DNA of 7,651 nucleotides from Anaerolineae bacterium (GTDB lineage: Bacteria; Chloroflexota; Anaerolineae; Anaerolineales; UBA11858). The notes beneath the pieces are model-generated. The model worked only from the letters and a program-made list of their open reading frames with translations, had not been told where the DNA came from and did not search any database. Shown here piece by piece: positions 1 to 5,837 of this stretch. Each line of letters starts with the position of its first letter. The stretch's first letter is position 1. The position numbers and the translations under genes were made by a program. The stretch covers positions 1 to 7,651 of the forward strand of contig RFKO01000056.1 of NCBI GenBank assembly GCA_003694235.1. The letters are read 5' to 3'.

Positions 1-225
1 CGCTTTTGCCTGCGGCCGGTGATCGAGCGCGCCCGCGAATACGCCGAGTCCTTTTTCCAGCACCTTTCGCCGAATGGGATTGCCCCCTCCATCGTCGCCA
101 ACCATGTGGTCTACGCCACCTTCGCGCTGTTGCGCTGGTGGCTGGAGAATGACCAGCCCTATCCGGCGGAGCGCATGGGTGAGATCTTCGCCACCCTGAT
201 CCTGCTCCCCGCCCTGAACCAATGA
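1..225 (+). CDS. TetR/AcrR-family transcriptional regulator, C-terminal part (5' end outside window)
   Basis: The open frame enters from the left edge in frame 1 and ends at TGA 223-225, giving the last 74 residues. What is visible is an all-helical ligand-binding/dimerisation tail. It contains a pattern around LRWWLEND followed by PYPAERMGEIFATL, which resembles the end of TetR C-terminal domains where a 'WWLENG.PYSPEEMAEIF'-like stretch closes the protein. The DNA-binding helix-turn-helix is N-terminal in this family and lies outside the window, so the family call rests only on the tail. The gene sits 30 bp upstream of, and in the same frame as, the ABC ATPase gene. This is the usual position of a local repressor of an efflux operon, so control of the downstream transporter is a reasonable inference. 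The GTG at 19 is internal, not the start. Confidence 0.72.
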   Translation, partial: RFCLRPVIERAREYAESFFQHLSPNGIAPSIVANHVVYATFALLRWWLENDQPYPAERMGEIFATLILLPALNQ

Positions 226-266
226 ACCAATGCAACCAATGAAACCAATGAACCAATGCAACCGAT
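216..266 (+). repeat. Short tandem repeat (8-9 bp, six units) spanning the regulator stop and the ATPase start
   Basis: Six consecutive units are visible: GAACCAAT (216-223), GAACCAAT (224-231), GCAACCAAT (232-240), GAAACCAAT (241-249), GAACCAAT (250-257) and GCAACCGAT (258-266). There is also a higher-order 26-bp period, because the 14 bases at 224-237 recur at 250-263. The TetR stop (223-225) and the ATPase start (256-258) both lie inside the array. ATG occurs at 222, 230, 239, 248 and 256, but only the last is in the ATPase frame. No purine-rich Shine-Dalgarno is present before 256. The array reads as a product of slipped-strand duplication; any regulatory role is inference. Confidence 0.85.
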
Positions 267-966
267 AATCGAACTGCGCAACGTGGTCAAAGTGTATTCC
301 AGCCCCGCGGGGGATTACGAAGCCCTGCACGGGATCAACCTGGAAATCTACCCCGGCGAGTTTTTCGGCATCCTGGGGAAATCCGGCGCGGGAAAGTCCA
401 CGCTGCTCAACATGATCACCGGCGTGGATCGGTTGACCAGCGGCGAGGTGATCGTACGCGCCCGCGGCCGGGAGGTCTCGGTGCACACGCTGGGGGAGAA
501 CGCCCTCGCTCTGTGGCGCGGCCGCACCATCGGGGTGGTGTATCAGTCCTTCCAGTTGCTGCCCATGCTCAATCTGTTGCAGAACGTGATGCTGCCGATG
601 GATCTATGTGGGGATTATCATCCCCGCCGAAGCCGTGAACGGGCGCTGGAGTTGTTGCGCCGTGTGGAACTGGAGGAACATGCCTTCAAGCCGCCGGCGT
701 TCATTTCCGGCGGACAGCAGCAACGCGTGGCCATCGCCCGCGCGCTGGCCAACGATCCGCCCATCCTGGTGGCCGACGAACCAACCGGCAGCCTGGATTC
801 CGTCACCGCCGATCACATCTTCGATTTCTTTGAGGAGTTGGTGGCGGAGGGCAAGACCATTGTGATGGTCACGCACGATCACGGCCTGATGCCGCGTTTC
901 GACCGTTATGTGCGCATCGTAGACGGCCAGCTGGCAGAAGACCCCGTCGAGGAGGTCGCGGTATGA
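256..966 (+). CDS. ABC transporter ATP-binding protein, MacB/LolD type
   Basis: This is a cytoplasmic ATPase subunit of 236 residues, the usual length of a stand-alone MacB/LolD/FtsE-class domain, that would power the permease encoded downstream. All catalytic elements are visible: Walker A GKSGAGKS (residues 41-48), Q-loop glutamine at 97, signature ISGGQQQR (150-157), Walker B ILVADE with catalytic Glu175, D-loop SLD (179-181) and switch His207 in VTHD. The region [15 protein letters not shown] (100-114) is typical of the LolD/MacB group. ATG 256 is the only start codon in frame after the upstream stop. It has no Shine-Dalgarno and lies in the repeat array, so initiation may depend on coupling to the regulator gene. 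The 3' end overlaps the next gene by 4 bp (ATGA). It is paralogous to that gene's ATPase domain. Family assignment is firm; substrate is unknown. Confidence 0.95.
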   Translation: MQPIIELRNVVKVYSSPAGDYEALHGINLEIYPGEFFGILGKSGAGKSTLLNMITGVDRLTSGEVIVRARGREVSVHTLGENALALWRGRTIGVVYQSFQLLPMLNLLQNVMLPMDLCGDYHPRRSRERALELLRRVELEEHAFKPPAFISGGQQQRVAIARALANDPPILVADEPTGSLDSVTADHIFDFFEELVAEGKTIVMVTHDHGLMPRFDRYVRIVDGQLAEDPVEEVAV

Positions 967-2132
967 GTGAGACTCCTCTCCTGGAACGTCGCGCGGCAGA
1001 CGTCGGCGCGCCGCTCATCGAGATGCGCGATATCGTCAAGACCTTCCGCAACGCCGCGGGGGAGTTCACCGTGCTCAAGGGCATCAACCTGACCGTCCGG
1101 CGCGGCGAGTTCGTCTCGGTGATCGGCAAATCGGGCAGCGGCAAATCCACCCTGCTCAACATGCTCACCGGCATCGACCATCCTACCTCCGGCAAGGTGA
1201 TCGTGGATGGGGTGGATGTGTACGCCATGAACGAAAGTCAACGTTCGTTGTGGCGGGGGCGCAACCTGGGTATCGTCTTTCAATTCTTCCAGCTGCTGCC
1301 CATGCTCACCTTGCTGGAGAACGTGATGCTGCCGATGGATTACGTCGGGATGTATGATTTTGCCGAACGGCCGGAGCGAGCGATGGAATTGCTGCGTATG
1401 GTCGGGCTGGAAGAGCACGCCCACAAGCTGCCGCAGGCGGTCAGCACCGGTCAGCAGCAGAGCACCGCCATCGCCCGCGCCCTGGCAACCGATCCGCCGA
1501 TCATCGTGGCCGACGAACCCACCGGCAACCTGGATACCCGCGCTTCCGACCGCATCATCGAGTTGTTCAGTGAACTCTCGCGCCAGGGAAAGACCATCGT
1601 GATGGTGACGCACGACCCGATGATGACGCGACGCACCTCTCGCACCGTCATCCTGACCGACGGCGAGGTGGTCAACGAGGCGGTCGCCAAAGCGCTGCCG
1701 CTGCTCCCCCATCCCATGATGCGGGAGGTGGAACGACGGGCCGAGAAGCGCGTCTATTCGCCGGGCGAGTTGATCTTGCGCGCCCAGGCGCCGGTGGAGC
1801 ACTTCTTCATCATCGTCTCCGGCACGGTGGAGGTGCTGCACCGCCGCGCCGGCGCGCGCACCTGGCGGGTAGCCAAACTGAGCGCCGGCGATTTCTTTGG
1901 TGAGATTGAGCTGTTGCGCGGCGGCAAGGCGATCGCCAGCGTGCGCGCCGCCGACGATGGGCCGGTGGAGGTGCTGGTGCTCTCCCGGCAGGATTTTCAC
2001 TGGCTGATGGAGCGTTCGGTGCTGACCGAGGAGGCCATCACCCGGATTGTGCAACAGCGATTGGAAGAAGGTCGCCGCGCCAGACGTCCGCAAGGCGGCA
2101 TCTTGGGCGGCCTGTTCCGCAGGGAGAAGTAG
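963..2132 (+). CDS. ABC ATPase fused to a C-terminal cyclic-nucleotide-binding-like (CNBD) domain
   Basis: This 389-residue protein has two parts. Residues about 17-240 are a MacB/LolD-type ATPase with Walker A GKSGSGKS (55-62), Q-loop Gln107, Walker B IIVADE with Glu185, D-loop NLD (189-191) and His217. Its signature is altered to VSTGQQQST (160-168) where the neighbour has ISGGQQQRV. Residues about 255-365 form a beta-roll of the Crp/cNMP-binding type: YSPGELILRAQAP, then FFIIVSGTVEVL, LSAGDFFGEIELL, and a closing helix after VLSRQDF. In the phosphate-binding cassette the Glu of FGE is present (314), but the Arg of the usual PRAAT is replaced by Ala (K-A-I-A-S at 322-326), so classical cAMP/cGMP binding is doubtful. 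A basic tail (RRARR, FRREK) ends the protein. The start overlaps the previous stop by 4 bp and has a strong Shine-Dalgarno, GGAGG at 951-955, 7 nt upstream. Stand-alone MacB/LolD-type ATPases lack the extra domain. A regulatory or protein-contact role for it is inferred. Confidence 0.93.
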   Translation: MSETPLLERRAADVGAPLIEMRDIVKTFRNAAGEFTVLKGINLTVRRGEFVSVIGKSGSGKSTLLNMLTGIDHPTSGKVIVDGVDVYAMNESQRSLWRGRNLGIVFQFFQLLPMLTLLENVMLPMDYVGMYDFAERPERAMELLRMVGLEEHAHKLPQAVSTGQQQSTAIARALATDPPIIVADEPTGNLDTRASDRIIELFSELSRQGKTIVMVTHDPMMTRRTSRTVILTDGEVVNEAVAKALPLLPHPMMREVERRAEKRVYSPGELILRAQAPVEHFFIIVSGTVEVLHRRAGARTWRVAKLSAGDFFGEIELLRGGKAIASVRAADDGPVEVLVLSRQDFHWLMERSVLTEEAITRIVQQRLEEGRRARRPQGGILGGLFRREK

Positions 2133-2134
2133 GT

Positions 2135-4546
2135 ATGCGTCCGCGCTGGCAAAAAGTGCTCTCCGATATCTGGGATAACAAAGTACGCACCCTGCTGGTG
2201 GTGCTTTCCATCGCCGTAGGAGTGCTGGCGATTGGCGTGATCGCCGGCGCGTATGTGATCATCTCTCACGACATGAGCGTGAGCTACGCGGCCAAAAACC
2301 CGGCCAACATCGAGATCCGCATGGACGATTTCGATGAGGATTTCCTCAACACCCTGCGGGACTTTGATGGTGTTGCGGATGTGGAGGGTCGCCGCGTGTT
2401 TGGCATGCGCGCCCGGCGGGTGGGAGATACTGCCTGGAAAGTGCTCGATATCGTTGCCTTCAAGGATTTTAAGGCCAACACGATCAACTTGCTGGAGCCG
2501 GTCCGCGGTGTGCCCGCTCCAGAGAAAGGGCAGATTGTGTTGGAAAAGACTGTCCTGGAAGAAATCTCTATCGCCGTGGGCGACGAACTGGAAGTGGAGC
2601 TTCCCGACGGGACGACCCGGCGGCTGGAGGTAGTCGGGGTGGTGCTGGATTCCAGCACCAGCGCGGCCGATTTCCTGGCTGCGCCGCTGGCCTACATCAC
2701 GCTGGATACCGCGCCCAGCCTGGGGCAGCCGGAGCTGTACAACCGCCTGTACGCCACGCTCTCCGAGGGGCAGGATGATGATGCTCATATCCGTGCCGTA
2801 TTCGCCGACCTGAAGGACACGATTGAAAAAAGCGGCTACGACGTCGGCCTGACGCGCCGCTCGAAGACTCATGAGCACCCGCTGGCATCCATCGTCAACG
2901 CCGTGCTGGGTATTTTGATGGCGTTGGGGGTGTTGATCGTCTTTCTCTCCAGTTCGCTGATTGCCAACACGCTCAGCGCCTTGCTGCAACAGCACATGCG
3001 CCATATCGGCGTGATCAAACTGATCGGCGGGCGCAACCGTCAGGTGTTCCTGATGTATCTCTCGCTCATCTTTGCCTTTGGCGTGATGGCTTTGCTGATT
3101 GCCGTGCCTCTGGGCGGTCAGGGGGCGTATGCGCTGGCGCAGTTCATCGCCGACCAGATGAGCTTTTCACTGTTAGGGTATCGCATCGTGCCCATCTCGT
3201 TCGTCATCCAGATCGCCATCGGGATGCTGGTCCCGCTGGTGGCGGGGTTCGTGCCGGTCGTCCGCGGGACGCGCGTCACCGTGTTGCAGGCCATCAGCGG
3301 CGACGCGCTGCGATTGCAGGCGGGCGGCCCGACGCGTTGGGAACGCTTTCAGCTCCGCGTCACGCAGGCGCTGGCGCGGCGTGGCATACACGTCCCGCGC
3401 CCTTTGCTCATTTCGCTGCGCAACACCTTTCGCCGGCGCGGGCGGCTGGCACTGACGCTGTTCACGCTCACCATGGGCGGCGCGATCTTCATCTCGGTGT
3501 TCAATGTGCGCGTCACGCTGAACGAGTATGTGCGTCAGGTGGGGAACTATTTCCTGGCGGATGTCACCCTTGATTTTGAGCGCCCTTATCGGTTGGATGA
3601 AATCCGTCAGTACGCCATGCGCCTGGATGGCGTGACCTGGGTCGAGGGCTGGGCCTATGCCAGCGCCGAGATTCTCTACCCTGACGGGACGGTCGCTGAT
3701 AATATCAACATCCTCGCTCCGCCGGCCAACAGCGGCCTGGTCTCCCCTCTGATGATCTCCGGTCGCTGGATCACACCGCAGGATCGGCAAAAACTGGTGA
3801 TCAGCGAAGGGATCTTCGATTACTACCCCGACTTGAAAGTTGGGGACACGCTGCCGCTGAAAATCAACGCCCGCGAGGAAGCGTGGGAAGTGGTGGGGAT
3901 CTTCAAGTTCATCGGCGTAGAGGGCATCCTGGGGTACGCGCCCTATGAGTACATCGCCGCCGAGCAAAACCTGGCGCGGCGTTCTTACTCCTACCGTCTG
4001 GTGGCGGAGCGGCACGATCGCGCCTATCAGAAGCAACTCGCCGACCGCGCTGCGCAGGCGTTCCGCGATTGGGGCTTCCACGTGCGCGAAGCCGTCCCCG
4101 GCCTGAGCACGCTGGATGATGCCTCCGAGAGTCTGGATATCCTGGTCACTTTCCTGCTCATCATGGCATTGCTGACCGCGGTGGTCGGCGCGATGGGGCT
4201 GGCCGGCACGATGAGCATGAACGTGCTGGAGCGCACCCGCGAAATTGGGGTGATGCGCGCCATCGGCGCGACCGACAGCGCCGTGATGCGCATGGTGATC
4301 ACCGAAGGCACGCTGATCGGAGTGATCTCCTGGGGGTTGGCGGTTGTGCTGTCTGTGCCGATCACCTATCTTCTGGCGACGATTGTCAGCCTGGCCGTGT
4401 TCAACACACCGATCACCATTGTGTTCACACCGCTGGGCTACATTATCTGGATTGGTCTGGTGCTACTGTTGTCGGCAGTTTCCAGCGTCTTACCGGCGCG
4501 GAACGCCGCGCGCCTGACCATTCGCGAAGTTCTGGCATACGAATAA
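2135..4546 (+). CDS. FtsX/MacB-type ABC transporter permease, double-length (two FtsX halves)
   Basis: This is an integral membrane permease of 803 residues. Reading hydrophobic segments gives eight helices in a 4+4 plan: about 18-43, 252-279, 304-327, 352-377, then 438-458, 667-691, 721-753 and 763-784. Two large external domains follow the first helix of each half (about 45-250, MacB periplasmic-core-like, and 459-665). Each half carries the cytosolic coupling segment typical of FtsX domains: HMRHIGVIKLIGG (288-300) and LERTREIGVMRAIGA (698-712). It ends with PARNAARLTIREVLAYE, a normal FtsX-family end. Such type VII transporters usually dimerise with one FtsX unit each; here both units are in one chain, so it likely acts as a monomeric pseudo-dimer with two ATPase sites. 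The start is 2 bp after the previous stop, with AGGGAG at 2121-2126 upstream. Role (efflux, lipoprotein or peptide handling) is not readable from sequence. Confidence 0.94.
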   Translation: MRPRWQKVLSDIWDNKVRTLLVVLSIAVGVLAIGVIAGAYVIISHDMSVSYAAKNPANIEIRMDDFDEDFLNTLRDFDGVADVEGRRVFGMRARRVGDTAWKVLDIVAFKDFKANTINLLEPVRGVPAPEKGQIVLEKTVLEEISIAVGDELEVELPDGTTRRLEVVGVVLDSSTSAADFLAAPLAYITLDTAPSLGQPELYNRLYATLSEGQDDDAHIRAVFADLKDTIEKSGYDVGLTRRSKTHEHPLASIVNAVLGILMALGVLIVFLSSSLIANTLSALLQQHMRHIGVIKLIGGRNRQVFLMYLSLIFAFGVMALLIAVPLGGQGAYALAQFIADQMSFSLLGYRIVPISFVIQIAIGMLVPLVAGFVPVVRGTRVTVLQAISGDALRLQAGGPTRWERFQLRVTQALARRGIHVPRPLLISLRNTFRRRGRLALTLFTLTMGGAIFISVFNVRVTLNEYVRQVGNYFLADVTLDFERPYRLDEIRQYAMRLDGVTWVEGWAYASAEILYPDGTVADNINILAPPANSGLVSPLMISGRWITPQDRQKLVISEGIFDYYPDLKVGDTLPLKINAREEAWEVVGIFKFIGVEGILGYAPYEYIAAEQNLARRSYSYRLVAERHDRAYQKQLADRAAQAFRDWGFHVREAVPGLSTLDDASESLDILVTFLLIMALLTAVVGAMGLAGTMSMNVLERTREIGVMRAIGATDSAVMRMVITEGTLIGVISWGLAVVLSVPITYLLATIVSLAVFNTPITIVFTPLGYIIWIGLVLLLSAVSSVLPARNAARLTIREVLAYE

Positions 4547-4547
4547 T

Positions 4548-4551
4548 GAGG
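4548..4551 (+). promoter_or_regulatory. Shine-Dalgarno GAGG deciding the adaptor start at 4561
   Basis: GAGG lies 9 nt before ATG 4561. It follows directly from the permease stop TAA (4544-4546). The other in-frame ATG at 4546 overlaps that stop (TAATG) but has no purine-rich site before it, and would put MRYVP in front of a textbook lipoprotein signal. The site therefore favours 4561. Confidence 0.6.
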
Positions 4552-4560
4552 TATGTTCCC

Positions 4561-5712
4561 ATGAAAAAAACCTTATTGCTTATCCTTTTGCTGGGGTTGC
4601 TGCTGAGCGCCTGCGGGACGCAGCCTGAGCCGACCCCTGTACCGCAGGTCGAGCCGGTTGCGCCGGATGCCGTGGTCGCCGAGGGGCATGTGGTGCCCCG
4701 CCGCGAGGTGACGCTCTCGTTCCTGGCGCGAGGCCGGGTGGCAGAGATCCTGGTGTCAGAGGGGGATGCGGTTTCTGCCGGCGATGTGATTGCCCGTCTC
4801 GGCGATAGCGAACAGGCGCAGGCCGCCATGCAGGCTGCCAATCTGGAGCTCGCCAGCGCCCGGCAGGCGTACAACGAATTTTTGCGCTCCGCCGATATTG
4901 CATTGGCGCAGGCCTGGCAGGATTATATGGATGCGCAGGTGGCGCGCGCCCAGGCGGAGCAGGCCTGGGAGGCGGTGGATGAGGATGCTATTCAGGATCG
5001 GATTGACGAGGCCGTGGCCAATGTGAATGACCGCCGCTCTGACCTGACCGACGCACAGGATACCTTCGACCGCTATAAAGACCTCGATCGCAACAATCCA
5101 TCCCGACAGCAGGCAAAGGATGACCTGCGCACCGCGCAGATCAACTATAACGCCGCTGTGCGCGAACTGGAAGCCATTCAGCGCGAACGGGATGCGGCCC
5201 GCGCCGCGCTGGACGCGGCGATTGCGGCCGAGGCCGAGGCCAAACGCAAATACGAGGACCTGATGAACAACAGCGGTCTCGACCCCGATCAGCAGGCCGT
5301 TCTGGAAGCCCGCCTGGCGAACGCCGAGGCGCAGGTGGCTGCGGCGGAGAAAGCGCTGGCCGATTACGAACTGCGCGCCCCCTTCGCCGGTGTAGTGACC
5401 GATCTCAACCTGGAGATTGGTCAACTGGTCGGCCCGGAGACCTGGGCCGCGCGCCTGGCAGATTTCAGCACCTGGTATGTCGAAACCAGCGACCTGACCG
5501 AACTGGAAGTGGTCAAAATTGCCGTCGGTCAGGCTGTGGAGATCACCCCGGATGCTTTGCCCGATCAGGTGTTGAACGGCGAAGTGGAGCGCATTGCCCA
5601 GTCCTTCCGCACCCAGGCGGGTGATATTCTCTACACTGTGCGCATCCGCTTGCTGGATAGCGACCCCTTGCTGCGCTGGGGGATGACCGTCGAGGCCGTT
5701 TTCCAGCCCTGA
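4561..5712 (+). CDS. HlyD/MacA-type adaptor (membrane fusion protein), lipoprotein
   Basis: This is an extracytoplasmic partner of the ABC permease, 383 residues from ATG 4561 (388 if ATG 4546 is used). The N-terminus MKKTLLLILLLG...LLSAC is a lipoprotein signal with lipobox LSAC and lipidated Cys18, followed by a Pro-rich spacer (PEPTPVPQVEPV). The first half of a biotinyl/lipoyl-like domain is at about 38-82 (VVAEGHVVPRREV, GRVAEILVSEGDAV, GDVIARLG). A long Ala/Glu/Arg-rich coiled-coil hairpin spans about 85-268. The second lipoyl half is LRAPFAGVVTDLNLEIGQLV (271-290), then a beta-barrel domain (about 302-345) and a membrane-proximal end. This is the MacA/HlyD order. The coiled coil would contact a TolC-like channel in diderms, but no such gene is visible here. 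In a monoderm it would stay membrane-anchored by lipid. The start region nearly touches the permease stop, so it is the last gene of the operon. Confidence 0.92.
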   Translation: MKKTLLLILLLGLLLSACGTQPEPTPVPQVEPVAPDAVVAEGHVVPRREVTLSFLARGRVAEILVSEGDAVSAGDVIARLGDSEQAQAAMQAANLELASARQAYNEFLRSADIALAQAWQDYMDAQVARAQAEQAWEAVDEDAIQDRIDEAVANVNDRRSDLTDAQDTFDRYKDLDRNNPSRQQAKDDLRTAQINYNAAVRELEAIQRERDAARAALDAAIAAEAEAKRKYEDLMNNSGLDPDQQAVLEARLANAEAQVAAAEKALADYELRAPFAGVVTDLNLEIGQLVGPETWAARLADFSTWYVETSDLTELEVVKIAVGQAVEITPDALPDQVLNGEVERIAQSFRTQAGDILYTVRIRLLDSDPLLRWGMTVEAVFQP

Positions 5713-5760
5713 GACAGAGCGGGATTCTTACGCCAATCTAACACTTTTGCGATAGAAAAT

Positions 5761-5791
5761 GACCGCGGACGCCAGACAGCCGTCCGCGGTC
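5761..5791 (+). terminator. 11-bp GC-rich hairpin after the transporter operon, possible terminator
   Basis: Bases 5761-5771 (GACCGCGGACG) are perfectly complementary to 5781-5791, with a 9-nt loop CCAGACAGC. The hairpin begins 48 nt after the adaptor stop. It is not followed by a run of T on the + strand, so it is not a textbook intrinsic terminator; the AAAAT just upstream gives a weak T-tract only for the opposite strand. It is made of the heptad repeat itself, so its pairing may simply reflect that repeat. The loop CAGAC can also pair with GTCTG at 5789-5793 or 5803-5807, giving alternative folds. Confidence 0.4.
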
Positions 5792-5816
5792 TGTCGTCCG
5801 TCGTCTGTGGTCTATA
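5761..5816 (+). repeat. Phased heptanucleotide repeat, eight units, with inverted symmetry
   Basis: Reading in steps of seven from 5761 gives GACCGCG, GACGCCA, GACAGCC, GTCCGCG, GTCTGTC, GTCCGTC, GTCTGTG and GTCTATA. Every unit begins G-A/T-C; the first three begin GAC and the last five GTC, so the array is orientation-switched in its middle. It fills nearly half of the 125-bp gap between the adaptor gene and htpG and is clearly non-coding. It resembles the degenerate heptamer arrays (STRR) known from cyanobacteria, and I associate GAC/GTC-rich intergenic stretches like this with Chloroflexota genomes, though that is recollection and not a search result. Confidence 0.75.
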
Positions 5817-5823
5817 CTCTGTC

Positions 5824-5829
5824 AAGGAG
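5824..5829 (+). promoter_or_regulatory. Shine-Dalgarno AAGGAG of htpG
   Basis: AAGGAG lies 8 nt before ATG 5838, an ideal spacing, and fixes the htpG start. No other in-frame start near it has such a site. It indicates independent, efficient translation in contrast to the coupled starts of the transporter genes. Confidence 0.85.
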
Positions 5830-5837
5830 CAAGTGCT

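Noticed and set aside
216..266. CRISPR-like array or attachment site
   Set aside because: The units are contiguous 8-9 bp with no spacers, and no integrase or cas gene is nearby.
906..2093. Long open frame on the minus strand (395 residues)
   Set aside because: It lies fully opposite the two ATPase genes, whose Walker, signature and CNBD motifs are clear. The minus translation is His/Gln/Arg-rich with no recognisable motif, as expected for a shadow in GC-rich DNA.
1997..3004. Minus-strand open frame opposite the ATPase-CNBD end and permease start
   Set aside because: Low-complexity His/Gln/Asp-rich translation, no motif, and no start signal; the + strand permease explains the region.
3173..4081. 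Minus-strand open frame opposite the permease
   Set aside because: Shadow of the permease; the + strand shows helices and FtsX motifs on both sides of it.
4546..4560. ATG 4546 as the adaptor start
   Set aside because: It overlaps the permease stop and cannot be fully excluded, but it lacks a Shine-Dalgarno and would add MRYVP before a complete lipoprotein signal that starts at 4561.
5813..5818. TATACT as a -10 box for htpG
   Set aside because: The bases 17 nt upstream (TCTGTC) do not resemble a -35, and the transcript would begin on the ribosome-binding site.
5713..5837. CIRCE/HrcA operator or RNA thermometer upstream of htpG
   Set aside because: No TTAGCACTC-N9-GAGTGCTAA-like inverted repeat is present, and only a 3-bp pairing (CTC/GAG) would cover the Shine-Dalgarno.
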